This document shows, piece after piece, positions 1 through 8,714 of a DNA stretch of 64,000 nucleotides; position 1 is the first letter of the stretch, and each line of letters opens with the position of its first letter. This stretch comes from JAJNPS01 sp031378845 (GTDB lineage: Bacteria; Pseudomonadota; Alphaproteobacteria; Rhodobacterales; Rhodobacteraceae). Both the position numbers and the translations under genes were made by a program. The notes under the pieces are model-generated. The model had not been told where the DNA came from, did not search any database, and saw only the letters and a program-made list of their open reading frames with translations. The stretch lies in contig JANNES010000008.1 in assembly GCA_031378845.1 (NCBI GenBank), positions 32,924-96,923 of the forward strand, written 5' to 3'.

Positions 1-671
1 AGATTACACGGCTTGTCGTGGCCCAGTGGAAAGCTTTGGGCGGCGGCACCGGCACGTCCCTGCCGCGCGAGGCGACGGGTGATATCGTCGGGGTGGCGCT
101 GGTGCAGGACCTCTTTGGCGTCCGCGAGGCGGCGGCGCGTGACATTCTGGCCTACTGGCTGGCGCTGATCCTGGCGGTGGTGACAATCGGCGCGATTTAC
201 CTCTTGCTGCGCAACCGGCTTGGCCTTGCGTTGGCCGCTGTGCGCGACAACACCGACGCCGCAAAGTCCGTGGGCGTAGATGCGGGCCGGATGAAGTGGT
301 TCGTGTACCTCATTGCGTCTTTTGGCACCGGCCTGACGGGGGCGTTGATCTACATGCAGACCGCCCGCATCTCGCCCGACGCCGCCTTCAGCGTCACCAA
401 CTGGACCGCATACGTGATCTTCATTGTGGTCATTGGCGGTATCGGGACCATCGAGGGGCCAATTGTCGGCGTTCTCGTGTTCTTTGCGCTGCAAACGGTG
501 CTGGCAGACTTTGGCACATGGTATCTGCTGGCGCTTGGCCTGATCGGGATCGCCACCATGCTCTTTGCACCGCGCGGGCTTTGGGGACTGTTTTGCGATC
601 GGACCGGGCTGCACCTGTTTCCGGTGCGCAGGCGGCTTATCGTCATTGATAAAACTGGGAGAGATGAATAA
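1..671 (+). CDS. Branched-chain amino acid-type ABC transporter permease, LivM family (5' end outside window)
   Basis: Inner-membrane permease of the LivM type, which with LivH, LivF, LivG and a periplasmic binding protein imports branched-chain amino acids or, in many catabolic operons, aromatic acids. The frame is already open at base 3, so the N-terminal half is missing; the GTG at 18 lies inside the gene. What remains shows several hydrophobic membrane segments and the LivM hallmark around 'AVRDNTDAAKSVGVDAGRMK', the cytoplasmic loop that contacts the ATPases, followed by 'IGGIGTIEGPIVG'. Its stop TAA shares a base with the next ATG (taATG at 669-673), so it is co-transcribed with the aromatic hydroxylase. 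That suggests, by inference, that the imported substrate is an aromatic compound. Confidence 0.88.
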   Translation, partial: ITRLVVAQWKALGGGTGTSLPREATGDIVGVALVQDLFGVREAAARDILAYWLALILAVVTIGAIYLLLRNRLGLALAAVRDNTDAAKSVGVDAGRMKWFVYLIASFGTGLTGALIYMQTARISPDAAFSVTNWTAYVIFIVVIGGIGTIEGPIVGVLVFFALQTVLADFGTWYLLALGLIGIATMLFAPRGLWGLFCDRTGLHLFPVRRRLIVIDKTGRDE

Positions 672-2425
672 TGGCGGATATCACGACAGATGTTCTTGTG
701 ATCGGCACCGGGCCTGCGGGCAGTGCCACGGCTGCCCTTCTGGCATCTTACGGTGTCGATTGCATGGTGGTGAACCGCTATCGCTGGCTGGCCAACAGCC
801 CACGCGCGCATATCACCAACCAGCGCACGATGGAGGTGCTGCGCGATCTAGGTCCTGAGGTGGAAGACGAGGTCTATCTGCACGCGACGCCCAAGGAATT
901 AATGGGCAACAACATCTTTTGCACCGCGATTGCGGGAGAGGAGTTGGGGCGCCTGAAGACCTGGGGCACCGGGCCGGAATCCGCTGCCGAACATACTTTG
1001 TCGTCCCCCACCGCGATGAATGATCTGCCGCAAACCTTCATGGAGCCGCTGTTGTTCAAGACCGCCTGCGCGCGCGGCGCACAAGCGCGGATGAGCTGCG
1101 AATACCTGCGCCATGCGCAAGATGAAACCGGCGTGACCTGCACCCTTCTGGACCGTCTGACGGGCAAGGAATTCACCGTGCGCGCCAAGTATCTGGTGGG
1201 TGCGGACGGCGGCAACTCGCTGGTGGCCGAACATGCGGGCATTCCTCTTGAGGGGCAGATGGGCGTGGCGGGGTCGATCAACCTTTTGTGCAAGATGGAC
1301 CTGTCGCGGTATGTCGCGCACCGGCCTTCGGTTCTGTATTGGGTCATGCAGCCGGGGTCGAACGTCGGCGGCATCGGCATGGGCGTGGTGCGGATGGTGC
1401 GGCCGTGGAATGAATGGCTGATCATCTGGGGCTATGACATCAGCCAACCGCGCCCCGAACTGACCGATGATCAGGCCAAGGGGATCATCCGGCAACTGGT
1501 TGGCGATCCCGATATCGAGATCGACCTGACCGCGATCAGCTATTGGACGGTGAACAACGTCTATGCCACCCACATGCAGAACGGGCGGGTGTTCGTGATG
1601 GGCGATGCCGCGCACCGCCATCCGCCCTCGAACGGTCTTGGTTCCAACACCTCGATCCAGGATGCGTTCAATCTGGCGTGGAAACTGGCCATGGTCCTTA
1701 ACGGGCAGGCGGAGCCTGCACTGCTGGACAGCTACTCGGCCGAACGCGCCCCGATCGCCAAACAGATCGTGACCCGCGCCAACAAGTCGATCCCGGAATT
1801 CGGGCCCATCTTCGAGGCTTTGGGGATGGACGGCAGCTTTGACCATGACCGCATTCAGGCCAACATGGATGCGCGTTGCGATGCCACGCCGCAAGCCGAA
1901 GCCCAGCGAGGGGCGCTCCGCCGCGCCATTGCCTACAAGAAGTATGAGTTCGACGCGCATGGGGTCGAAATGAACCAGCGGTACAAATCTGGCGCCGTGG
2001 TCACGGATGGCCAGCCAGAACCTGCCTTTGCACGCGATGCAGAACTTCACTACCAGCCGACCACCTGGCCCGGCGCGAGGCTGCCGCATGTCTGGGTTTA
2101 TGATGCCCAAGGCAAGGCGCATTCCACGCTTGATCTGTGCGGGCGCGGGCAATTCACCTTGCTGACCGGCATCGGTGGCGCGGCTTGGGTCGCGGCCGCG
2201 AAAGCCGAAGCGGCCCGGCGCGGAATGACGATCAGCAGCCATGTGATCGGCCCGCGCCAGGCAATTGCCGACCACACCGGCGACTGGGCCCGCGCGTGCG
2301 AGATCGCCGATGAGGGCTGCTTGCTGGTGCGCCCGGATCAGCACGTCTGTTGGCGCAGCGCAACGTTGACCCGCGATCCCGCTGCCGATCTGGCGCGTGT
2401 TCTGACATCCATCCTTGGCCAGTGA
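671..2425 (+). CDS. FAD-dependent phenol-type monooxygenase (TfdB/2,4-dichlorophenol hydroxylase-like)
   Basis: Class A flavoprotein aromatic hydroxylase that would use NAD(P)H and O2 to hydroxylate a phenolic ring. Visible features are the N-terminal Rossmann FAD site 'VLVIGTGPAGSATAALLASYG' split at residues 8-28, the mid-protein DG region 'YLVGADGGNS', and the second flavin motif 'GDAAHRHPPSNGLGSNTS' near residue 310. A C-terminal thioredoxin-like region is also present. The length of 584 residues fits the TfdB/PheA family. It overlaps the permease stop by one base and precedes a ring-cleavage dioxygenase, the usual order for turning a phenol or resorcinol into a catechol or hydroxyquinol and opening it. 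The exact substrate cannot be read from the sequence. Confidence 0.88.
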   Translation: MADITTDVLVIGTGPAGSATAALLASYGVDCMVVNRYRWLANSPRAHITNQRTMEVLRDLGPEVEDEVYLHATPKELMGNNIFCTAIAGEELGRLKTWGTGPESAAEHTLSSPTAMNDLPQTFMEPLLFKTACARGAQARMSCEYLRHAQDETGVTCTLLDRLTGKEFTVRAKYLVGADGGNSLVAEHAGIPLEGQMGVAGSINLLCKMDLSRYVAHRPSVLYWVMQPGSNVGGIGMGVVRMVRPWNEWLIIWGYDISQPRPELTDDQAKGIIRQLVGDPDIEIDLTAISYWTVNNVYATHMQNGRVFVMGDAAHRHPPSNGLGSNTSIQDAFNLAWKLAMVLNGQAEPALLDSYSAERAPIAKQIVTRANKSIPEFGPIFEALGMDGSFDHDRIQANMDARCDATPQAEAQRGALRRAIAYKKYEFDAHGVEMNQRYKSGAVVTDGQPEPAFARDAELHYQPTTWPGARLPHVWVYDAQGKAHSTLDLCGRGQFTLLTGIGGAAWVAAAKAEAARRGMTISSHVIGPRQAIADHTGDWARACEIADEGCLLVRPDQHVCWRSATLTRDPAADLARVLTSILGQ

Positions 2426-2433
2426 GGTTTGCC

Positions 2434-3312
2434 ATGACATCGCCCGAAAGCGGATACTTCACCGAAGGCACCTCGGCCGAGGTGGTTACGGCACGCAACG
2501 CCAGGGCGCAGGACGCGCGCCTGAAGGCGGTGATGGACGTGATCACCCGCAAGCTGCACGAAGCGGTGAAGGAGATCGAGCCGACCGAGGCCGAGTGGTT
2601 CCGCGCCATCATGTTCCTGACCGATACGGGCCATATGTCCACCGAATGGCGGCAGGAATTCATCTTGCTGTCGGATGTGCTGGGGGTGTCGATGTTGGTC
2701 GATGCGATCAACAACCGCAAACCCTCGGGCGCGTCGGAAAGCACGGTGCTGGGGCCGTTCCATGTGGCGGATGCGCCAGAATTGCCGATGGGGGCCGACA
2801 TCTGCCTCGATCAGAAGGGTTCGCCGATGCGCGTGCATGGCCGCATCCTCGACACCAACGGCAAGCCCATCGCGGGGGCCAAGATCGACGTCTGGCAAGC
2901 CAATGATGACGGCTTTTACGACGTCCAGCAAAAGGGCATCCAGCCCGACTTCAACCTGCGCGGCGTGTTTCGGACCGGGGTGGACGGAGCCTATCACTTC
3001 CGCGGGGTGAAGCCGAGCTTCTATCCGATCCCCGATGACGGTCCGGTGGGCAAGCTGCTGGCAGCCCTTGGCCGCCATCCGTATCGCCCCGCCCATCTGC
3101 ACTATGTTATCGAGGCCGAAGGCTATGCGCGCCTTGTGACCCATATCTTCGATCCCAATGACCCCTACATCGCCTCGGATGCGGTGTTTGGCGTCAAGGA
3201 AAGCCTGATGGCCGCGTTCAGACCCGTGACCGATCCAACCCAAATTGCCAGTGCGGGCTTTACCGGCCCGTTCTATGACACCGAGTTTGATTTCATCCTT
3301 GCCCGGATATGA
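2434..3312 (+). CDS. Intradiol ring-cleavage dioxygenase, hydroxyquinol 1,2-dioxygenase-like
   Basis: Non-haem Fe(III) dioxygenase that cleaves a catechol-type ring between the two hydroxylated carbons. The N-terminal catechol-dioxygenase helical domain (about residues 20-95) is followed by the beta-sandwich core. The four iron ligands are visible: Tyr162 in 'DDGFYDVQ', Tyr197 in 'PSFYPIPDDGP', and His221 and His223 in 'RPAHLHYV'. Positions 197, 221 and 223 are those I recall for hydroxyquinol 1,2-dioxygenases, and 'YPIPDDGPVGKLL' fits that group. I chose the ATG at 2434, nine bases after the previous stop. An upstream in-frame start at 2350 would overlap the hydroxylase and adds residues unlike the family. 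If correct, the product would be maleylacetate; catechol or chlorocatechol specificity is the alternative. Confidence 0.9.
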   Translation: MTSPESGYFTEGTSAEVVTARNARAQDARLKAVMDVITRKLHEAVKEIEPTEAEWFRAIMFLTDTGHMSTEWRQEFILLSDVLGVSMLVDAINNRKPSGASESTVLGPFHVADAPELPMGADICLDQKGSPMRVHGRILDTNGKPIAGAKIDVWQANDDGFYDVQQKGIQPDFNLRGVFRTGVDGAYHFRGVKPSFYPIPDDGPVGKLLAALGRHPYRPAHLHYVIEAEGYARLVTHIFDPNDPYIASDAVFGVKESLMAAFRPVTDPTQIASAGFTGPFYDTEFDFILARI

Positions 3313-4136
3313 CCAAGCCTTGCATCATCTGTGTGGCCATCACGGGCTCTCTCCCGCGTAAAGCCCACAACCCGGCGGTGCCGATTTCCATCGCGGAACA
3401 GGTGGAAAGCACCCATGCCGCGTTCGAGGCGGGGGCAACTATCGCCCATTGTCATGTGCGCAATGATGACGAAACCCCCTCTTCGGACCCGGAACGCTTT
3501 GCCCGCCTGACCGAGGGGTTGCGCAGGCATTGCCCGGGACTGATCGTTCAATTCTCCACCGGTGGGCGGTCGGGCGCGGGGCGTGAGCGGGGGGGCATGC
3601 TGCCGTTGCGGCCCGACATGGCATCGCTGACCGTTGGATCGAACAACTTTCCCACCCGTGTCTATGAAAACCCACCCGACCTTGTGGATTGGCTGGCCTC
3701 GGAGATGCTGGTCCATGACATCAAGCCGGAAATCGAAGCCTTTGATCTGGGACATATCCATCAGGCGGCTGCGATGGCGCGCGACGGGCGCCTCAAGGGG
3801 CCGCTTTATGTGCAGTTCGTCATGGGTGTCAAGAATGCCATGCCCGCCGACCGCGATGTGTTTGATTACTACATTCGCACCGTAAACCGGCTGATGCCTG
3901 ACGCGGAATGGTGTGCCGCGGGCATCGGCCCCCATCAGATCGAGCTGAATGAATGGTGCGTGGCGGCCGGTGGCCATGCGCGCACCGGCCTTGAGGACAA
4001 CCTGCGCCTTGACCGCGACCACCTCGCGCCATCGAACGCGGCCCTCGTGGCGCGCGCGGCAGATCTGTGCGCGCGCTATGACCGCAAGGTTGCAACCTGC
4101 GCCGAAGCCCGCGCCATTCTTGGGTTGAGGGCGTGA
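3309..4136 (+). CDS. Beta-keto acid cleavage enzyme (BKACE, DUF849) family protein
   Basis: BKACE enzymes are Zn-dependent TIM barrels that condense a beta-keto acid with acetyl-CoA to give acetoacetate and a new acyl-CoA. The metal-binding HxH sits in 'GATIAHCHVRND', and the conserved C-terminal 'AAGGHARTGLEDN' is present; the length of 275 residues is normal. The start ATGA overlaps the dioxygenase stop, so translation is coupled. In an operon that would yield maleylacetate and then 3-oxoadipate, a natural inference is cleavage of 3-oxoadipate with acetyl-CoA to acetoacetate and succinyl-CoA, replacing the CoA-transferase/thiolase pair. The family is diverse and the substrate is not proven by the sequence. 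Confidence 0.86.
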   Translation: MTKPCIICVAITGSLPRKAHNPAVPISIAEQVESTHAAFEAGATIAHCHVRNDDETPSSDPERFARLTEGLRRHCPGLIVQFSTGGRSGAGRERGGMLPLRPDMASLTVGSNNFPTRVYENPPDLVDWLASEMLVHDIKPEIEAFDLGHIHQAAAMARDGRLKGPLYVQFVMGVKNAMPADRDVFDYYIRTVNRLMPDAEWCAAGIGPHQIELNEWCVAAGGHARTGLEDNLRLDRDHLAPSNAALVARAADLCARYDRKVATCAEARAILGLRA

Positions 4137-4305
4137 CCTCGATACCGCCAGCGTAACGGGTGGCCCCTGGCTGTGCGGCGATTGCCATCTTGGCCGCGAC
4201 CGCCAGCGCTTGTGAACAGCGCTGGCAGCGCCAGACAAACCAGCTATGGTCCGGCACTGACTTTTCGCGCGGGTTTACCACCCCGCCAGACGCGCCGGGA
4301 CCTGA

Positions 4306-5385
4306 ATGATGCTTGCGTTGCCAACGACTGCTGCCGAGATCACGCCAGCGTGGCTGACCGATGCATTGCAGGCCGCGGGGCTGGCGGGAGTTGTCGTATC
4401 CTCGGCAACGCTGACCCGTATCGGGCAGGATGAGGGCTTTACCGGCGGCAGACTCTACCGCATCGGCTTGACGTATCGCGGCATGCCAGATCGCGCGCCA
4501 ATGTCACTGGTGGCCAAACTCTCGCCATCCGATCCCGTCATGGCCGCCCACGTCTACGCCGCTAACTGCCGGGAAGTGATGCTTTACACACGGATGGTCG
4601 GAACGACCGATCTTGCGGTGCCGCGCTGCTATTTTGGCGCGGCGGACCCCGACGGGCATGCAAGTCTGCTGCTCTTGCAAGATCTGGCAGGGGCAAGGTC
4701 AGTCCCGTTCGCAACCGGTCTTTCGACCACTGATGCGGCTGCGGTCACCGATGCCCTGGCCAAAATCCATGCCAACTGGTGGCAAAGCCCCAGATTGCAG
4801 GATCTTAGCGGGATGGCCCTGCTGGATGAGTTCGGCTTTTCGCGCTGCTGGGCACGCTATCCCGACAAGGTTGCCGACCTTTTGGGCGGCATCGAGATAC
4901 CCGCGACATTCCTGGATCTGGGCGATCATCTGGTGGCCCATCAGGCGCAGGTCTACGGCGATCTTCTGGAGCGCGGGCCGCTGACTTGCCTGCACCGCGA
5001 CATTCACGCCGACAATGTGATGTTCGGGGCGCAGGGCGAGGCGATCTTGCTGGATTGGCAGATCATGGGCAAGGGACGGGGCACCTATGATATCGGCTAT
5101 CTCCTGATCAGCTCCTTGAGCCCGGACACCCGTCTTGCGTCAGAGCGGAACCTTGTCTTGGGCTACCATGCGGCTTTGGAGGGATATGGGGTGACCGAGT
5201 ACGCGGCAGATCAATGCTGGCAGGACTATCTGAAATCGGTCGTGGGCAAGTTCTTTGTGACCGTCGTGGCGACCGTCATTCTGGACAACGCATCCCCGCA
5301 CAAGATCGCGTGGCGCAAAACCGACCTTGAACGGCTTTTGGCCTTTTGTGCCGACCACCAGATTTCGGCCAAGTCCTTCGGCTGA
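4306..5385 (+). CDS. Phosphotransferase-like protein (aminoglycoside phosphotransferase/ecdysteroid kinase-like fold)
   Basis: A 359-residue protein kinase-like small-molecule phosphotransferase. The catalytic loop is 'CLHRDIHADNVMF' (HxDxxxxN) and the metal-binding Asp is in 'ILLDWQIMGKGRGTYDIGYL'. The N-terminal lobe has a glycine-rich 'DEGFTGGRLYRIGL' and an invariant-type Lys in 'LVAKLSPSDP'. Members of this branch are often annotated only by fold; choline, homoserine or antibiotic-like substrates are possible. It lies 170 bp after the BKACE gene on the same strand, and membership of that operon is uncertain. ATG codons at 4306 and 4309 are equally plausible starts. Confidence 0.75.
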   Translation: MMLALPTTAAEITPAWLTDALQAAGLAGVVVSSATLTRIGQDEGFTGGRLYRIGLTYRGMPDRAPMSLVAKLSPSDPVMAAHVYAANCREVMLYTRMVGTTDLAVPRCYFGAADPDGHASLLLLQDLAGARSVPFATGLSTTDAAAVTDALAKIHANWWQSPRLQDLSGMALLDEFGFSRCWARYPDKVADLLGGIEIPATFLDLGDHLVAHQAQVYGDLLERGPLTCLHRDIHADNVMFGAQGEAILLDWQIMGKGRGTYDIGYLLISSLSPDTRLASERNLVLGYHAALEGYGVTEYAADQCWQDYLKSVVGKFFVTVVATVILDNASPHKIAWRKTDLERLLAFCADHQISAKSFG

Positions 5386-5433
5386 CCCCGCCACGCCAAA
5401 CCCGCGGTGCACGCGCGACATTCCGAGCTGGCC

Positions 5434-5462
5434 TTGACAATTTCAAGCCTCTCAAATTAAAT
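5434..5462 (+). promoter_or_regulatory. Sigma-70-type promoter of the Nramp transporter gene
   Basis: TTGACA at 5434-5439, a 17-bp spacer and TTAAAT at 5457-5462 form a near-consensus promoter. The probable Fur/Mur box begins 6 bp after the -10, so a bound regulator would cover the transcription start. Confidence 0.6.
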
Positions 5463-5467
5463 GCGAC

Positions 5468-5488
5468 TGCAAATCATTCTCAATTGAC
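5468..5488. promoter_or_regulatory. Probable Fur/Mur operator
   Basis: The sequence TGCAAATCATTCTCAATTG closely resembles the alphaproteobacterial Fur/Mur consensus I recall, which has TGCAAATGATTCTC followed by an inverted half. It overlaps the expected start of transcription of the metal transporter gene. Repression when Mn(II) or Fe(II) is sufficient is the likely effect. Confidence 0.6.
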
Positions 5489-5518
5489 CGCGACGTTTGT
5501 CTCGTGAAGAAAGCCCTG

Positions 5519-6862
5519 ATGTCATCCACGCCCTCTTCGCCGTCCGGCTGGCGCACTGAACGTACCACGCCATCCTTGTCTGAGGTTTTCCGGTCCATCG
5601 CGGTCCGCCCAACAGGAACATCGTACCGACGATTCTTTGCGTTTGTTGGCCCCGGTTATCTGGTCGCGGTCGGCTACATGGATCCTGGCAACTGGGCGAC
5701 CAGCCTCGCCGGCGGGGCACAGTTCGGTTATGCGCTGCTCTTCGTCGCACTTTTGTCCAATATCATGGCGATCATCCTGCAATCGCTTTGCGCGCGGCTG
5801 GCGGTGGCATCCGAGCGTGACCTTGCGCAGGCTTGCCGCGATGCTTTTCCCGCCTGGGTGTCCTATCCCCTATGGGTTTTTGCCGAGCTCGCGATCATCG
5901 CCACCGACTTGGCCGAAGTCATCGGCACGGCTATCGGCCTGAACCTGCTGTTCGGTATCCCTCTGGAAATCGGCATTTTCATCACCGCCGCCGATGTGTT
6001 CCTGATCCTGTGGCTGCAGAACAAGGGCTTTCGCTGGATCGAGGCGTTGATCATCACGCTGCTGGGTGTCATCGCCGCCTGCTTTGCCGTGCAGATTGCC
6101 ATGGCGGATCCGGTCTGGGGCGACGTGATTGCGGGCTTTGCGCCCAGCCGCGACATTTTCACAAACCCAAACATGCTCTATCTGGCGCTCGGCATCATCG
6201 GCGCGACGGTGATGCCGCATAACCTGTATCTGCATTCCGGCATCGTGCAGACCCGTGCCTATGGGTCCGACATCGGGTCCAAGCGCGAGGCATTGCGGCT
6301 GGCCACCTGGGACAGCACGATTGCGCTGATGTTCGCGCTGACCATCAATGCGTCGATCCTGATCCTTGCCGCTTCGACCTTTCACGCCACGGGTCAGACC
6401 GATGTCGCCGATATCGACAAGGCGCATGCGCTGCTGGCACCCCTCTTGGGATCAGACCTGGCTCCGACGATGTTCGGCATCGCTCTGCTGTGCTGCGGTC
6501 TGAATTCAACTGTCACCGCGACCATGGCGGGCCAGATCGTGATGGAGGGCTTCATCCGTCTGCGCATCCCGCCTTGGGCGCGCCGCATGATTACCCGGGG
6601 CATCGCCATCATGCCCGCCATTGCGGGGATCCTGTGGTGGGGGTCCGAAGACATCGGACGTCTGCTGATCCTGAGCCAGGTCGTGCTGTCGTTCCAGCTG
6701 CCCTTTGCCATCGTGCCCTTGGTCATGTTTACCGCCTCGCGCGCCAAGATGGGCGATCTGCGCGCCCCGCGCTGGCTGACCTTTGTTGCGACGCTGATCG
6801 CGCTGTTGATCATCGCGCTGAACATAAAGCTGCTCAGCGATTTCGCCCTTGGGTCGGTGTGA
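5519..6862 (+). CDS. mntH: Nramp family divalent metal transporter (MntH)
   Basis: Proton-coupled Mn(II)/Fe(II) importer of the inner membrane. The first transmembrane metal-site motif is 'GYMDPGNW' (DPGN) and the TM6 motif is 'VMPHNLYLHS' (MPH), which together coordinate the metal. About eleven hydrophobic segments follow the family pattern, and the length of 447 residues is typical. The GTG at 5504 is also in frame. I prefer the ATG at 5519 because the purine-rich AAGAAAG lies just upstream and the extra residues have no family support. The promoter and the Fur/Mur-like box directly upstream fit metal-responsive expression. Confidence 0.93.
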   Translation: MSSTPSSPSGWRTERTTPSLSEVFRSIAVRPTGTSYRRFFAFVGPGYLVAVGYMDPGNWATSLAGGAQFGYALLFVALLSNIMAIILQSLCARLAVASERDLAQACRDAFPAWVSYPLWVFAELAIIATDLAEVIGTAIGLNLLFGIPLEIGIFITAADVFLILWLQNKGFRWIEALIITLLGVIAACFAVQIAMADPVWGDVIAGFAPSRDIFTNPNMLYLALGIIGATVMPHNLYLHSGIVQTRAYGSDIGSKREALRLATWDSTIALMFALTINASILILAASTFHATGQTDVADIDKAHALLAPLLGSDLAPTMFGIALLCCGLNSTVTATMAGQIVMEGFIRLRIPPWARRMITRGIAIMPAIAGILWWGSEDIGRLLILSQVVLSFQLPFAIVPLVMFTASRAKMGDLRAPRWLTFVATLIALLIIALNIKLLSDFALGSV

Positions 6863-6875
6863 AGGCCGGGGGGTT

Positions 6876-6952
6876 TGGTAGGCCCGGAGGGACTCGAACC
6901 CCCAACCAAGGCGTTATGAGCGCCCTGCTCTAACCAATTGAGCTACAGGCCC
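6876..6952 (-). tRNA. tRNA with CAT anticodon, probably tRNA-Ile2 (k2C-modified)
   Basis: A full cloverleaf of 77 nt including an encoded CCA (6876-6878). The anticodon loop CTCATAA lies at 6914-6920 (read on the minus strand), giving anticodon CAT. The acceptor stem has C4-G69 and C5-G68 pairs, and the anticodon stem ends GCGCTCATAACGC, as in bacterial tRNA-Ile2 whose C34 is converted to lysidine by TilS. Elongator tRNA-Met is the alternative. On the minus strand an upstream TTGACG may be the -35 element. Confidence 0.92.
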
Positions 6953-7071
6953 GGCACCGCTTGCCTAAGCCGGATCGACCGGACGCGTCAAGCGCCCTTG
7001 TCCTCGCGTTGCGAAGCGCGCGCTGATGGTCTATGCGGGCCGCATCAGACATGTCGGGGTGGGGCGGGTGC

Positions 7072-8130
7072 ATGACATCGGGCAAGATCGTGGGACATAA
7101 CGGGCTGACCTATGCCGATGCAGGCGTTGATATCGATGCAGGCAATGCGCTGGTGGATCGCATCAAGCCCGCTGCCGCCGCGACGCGCCGCCCCGGCACG
7201 ATGTCGGGTCTGGGCGGGTTTGGCGCCTTGTTCGACCTCAAGGCTGCCGGGTTCACCGACCCCGTGCTGGTGGCGGCAACCGATGGTGTGGGCACCAAGC
7301 TGCGCATCGCCATCGACACCGGCCATGTCGACACCATCGGCATCGACCTTGTCGCGATGTGCGTCAATGATCTGGTCTGCCAAGGGGCGGAACCGTTGTT
7401 TTTTCTGGACTACTTTGCCACGGGCAAGCTGGACGTGGATCAGGCCGCCCGCATCATCGCGGGGATTGCTGCGGGCTGTGAAGCCTCGGGTTGCGCGCTG
7501 ATCGGCGGTGAGACGGCGGAAATGCCGGGCATGTATCACCGGGGCGATTTCGACCTGGCGGGCTTTGCCGTTGGCGCGATGGAACGCGGATCGGACCTGC
7601 CCAAGGGCGTGGTCGCGGGCGACGTGATCCTTGGGCTGGCTTCGGACGGTGTGCATTCCAACGGCTATTCCTTTGTGCGCAAGGTGGTGGAGGTATCGGG
7701 CCTTGACTGGGACGCAAGCGCGCCCTTTTCAGACACCACTCTGGGCCACGCGCTGCTGACGCCGACGCGACTTTACGTCAAGCAAGCCTTGGCGGCGGTG
7801 CGTGCGGGCGGTGTCCATGCGCTTGCCCATATCACCGGCGGGGGCCTCACCGAAAATCCGCCCCGCGTGTTGCCCGAAGGGCTTGCGTGCGAGATCGACC
7901 TTGGCGCGTGGACCTTGCCGCCGGTCTTTCGCTGGCTTGCGAGGACCGCCAACATGGCCGAGCCGGAACTGCTGAAAACCTTTAACTGCGGGATCGGGAT
8001 GATGCTTGTAGTGGCCGCCAACCGGGCCGAGGCGCTGGCCGCCCTGCTGCGCGATCAGGGCGAGGCGGTCGTGGCCATGGGCCGGATCGTGCCGGGGCAG
8101 GGCGTGATCTACCGGGGCCAGCTTTTGTGA
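7072..8130 (+). CDS. purM: Phosphoribosylformylglycinamidine cyclo-ligase (AIR synthetase)
   Basis: Fifth step of purine synthesis: ATP-dependent closure of FGAM to aminoimidazole ribotide in the cytosol. The N-terminal 'GLTYADAGVDIDAGNALVD', 'GGFGALFDL', 'ATDGVGTKLRIA' and the catalytic region 'IGGETAEMPGMY' are classic PurM. The length is 352 residues. The in-frame ATGs at 7033 and 7051 would add an unconserved leader, while the ATG at 7072 follows a G-rich stretch and gives the family's usual N-terminus. It overlaps purN by four bases. Confidence 0.96.
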   Translation: MTSGKIVGHNGLTYADAGVDIDAGNALVDRIKPAAAATRRPGTMSGLGGFGALFDLKAAGFTDPVLVAATDGVGTKLRIAIDTGHVDTIGIDLVAMCVNDLVCQGAEPLFFLDYFATGKLDVDQAARIIAGIAAGCEASGCALIGGETAEMPGMYHRGDFDLAGFAVGAMERGSDLPKGVVAGDVILGLASDGVHSNGYSFVRKVVEVSGLDWDASAPFSDTTLGHALLTPTRLYVKQALAAVRAGGVHALAHITGGGLTENPPRVLPEGLACEIDLGAWTLPPVFRWLARTANMAEPELLKTFNCGIGMMLVVAANRAEALAALLRDQGEAVVAMGRIVPGQGVIYRGQLL

Positions 8131-8714
8131 TTCGCGTCGCCATCCTGATTTCGGGGGGTGGATCGAACATGCTGGCCCTTGCGCGCGACATGGTCGGGGA
8201 TCATCCTTGCCGGCCGGTTCTGGTGGTCTCGAACGACCCTGACGCTGCGGGACTTCCCAAGGCCGCAGGCATGGGCATCCCGATTGCCGCCGTCAGCCAC
8301 ATCCCTTTTGGCGCGGATCGCGCGGGTTTTGAGGCCGCGCTGATCGCCGAAATTACCAAGGCCGCGCCCGACATCCTTTGCCTTGCAGGCTTTATGCGCA
8401 TCCTCACGCCAGCTTTCGTGCGGCGGTTCGAGGGGCGGATGCTGAACATTCACCCTTCGCTTTTGCCCAAGTATCCGGGTCTGCACACTCATGCCCGCGC
8501 CCTTGCGGCGGGCGACGGTGAGGCGGGTTGCACCGTTCATGCCGTCACCGCCCAACTTGATGCGGGGCCTATCTTTGGACAGGCGCGGGTGCCGATCATG
8601 CTCGGGGATACCGCCAAGACGCTGGCCGCGCGCGTCCTGGTGATGGAACACCGGCTTTATCCCGCAGTCCTGCGCCGCTTTGCCGCCGGGGAACGCCGCC
8701 CCGTCACGCTTTAG
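8127..8714 (+). CDS. purN: Phosphoribosylglycinamide formyltransferase (GAR transformylase)
   Basis: Transfers a formyl group from 10-formyl-tetrahydrofolate to GAR, the third purine step. The phosphate-binding 'ILISGGGSNM', the catalytic Asn and His in 'LNIHPSLLPKYPGLHTH', and the Asp in 'LDAGPIFGQ' are all present. The length of 195 residues is normal. The start is GTG at 8127, overlapping the purM stop (GTGA), so the two are translationally coupled. The purM-purN order is common in alphaproteobacteria. Confidence 0.96.
   Translation: MIRVAILISGGGSNMLALARDMVGDHPCRPVLVVSNDPDAAGLPKAAGMGIPIAAVSHIPFGADRAGFEAALIAEITKAAPDILCLAGFMRILTPAFVRRFEGRMLNIHPSLLPKYPGLHTHARALAAGDGEAGCTVHAVTAQLDAGPIFGQARVPIMLGDTAKTLAARVLVMEHRLYPAVLRRFAAGERRPVTL

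Noticed and set aside
899..2440. 513-residue open frame antisense to the hydroxylase
   Set aside because: Long antisense frames are expected in GC-rich genes. The plus strand encodes a full FAD monooxygenase with correct motifs, and the antisense protein is low-complexity Arg/Gly/His-rich.
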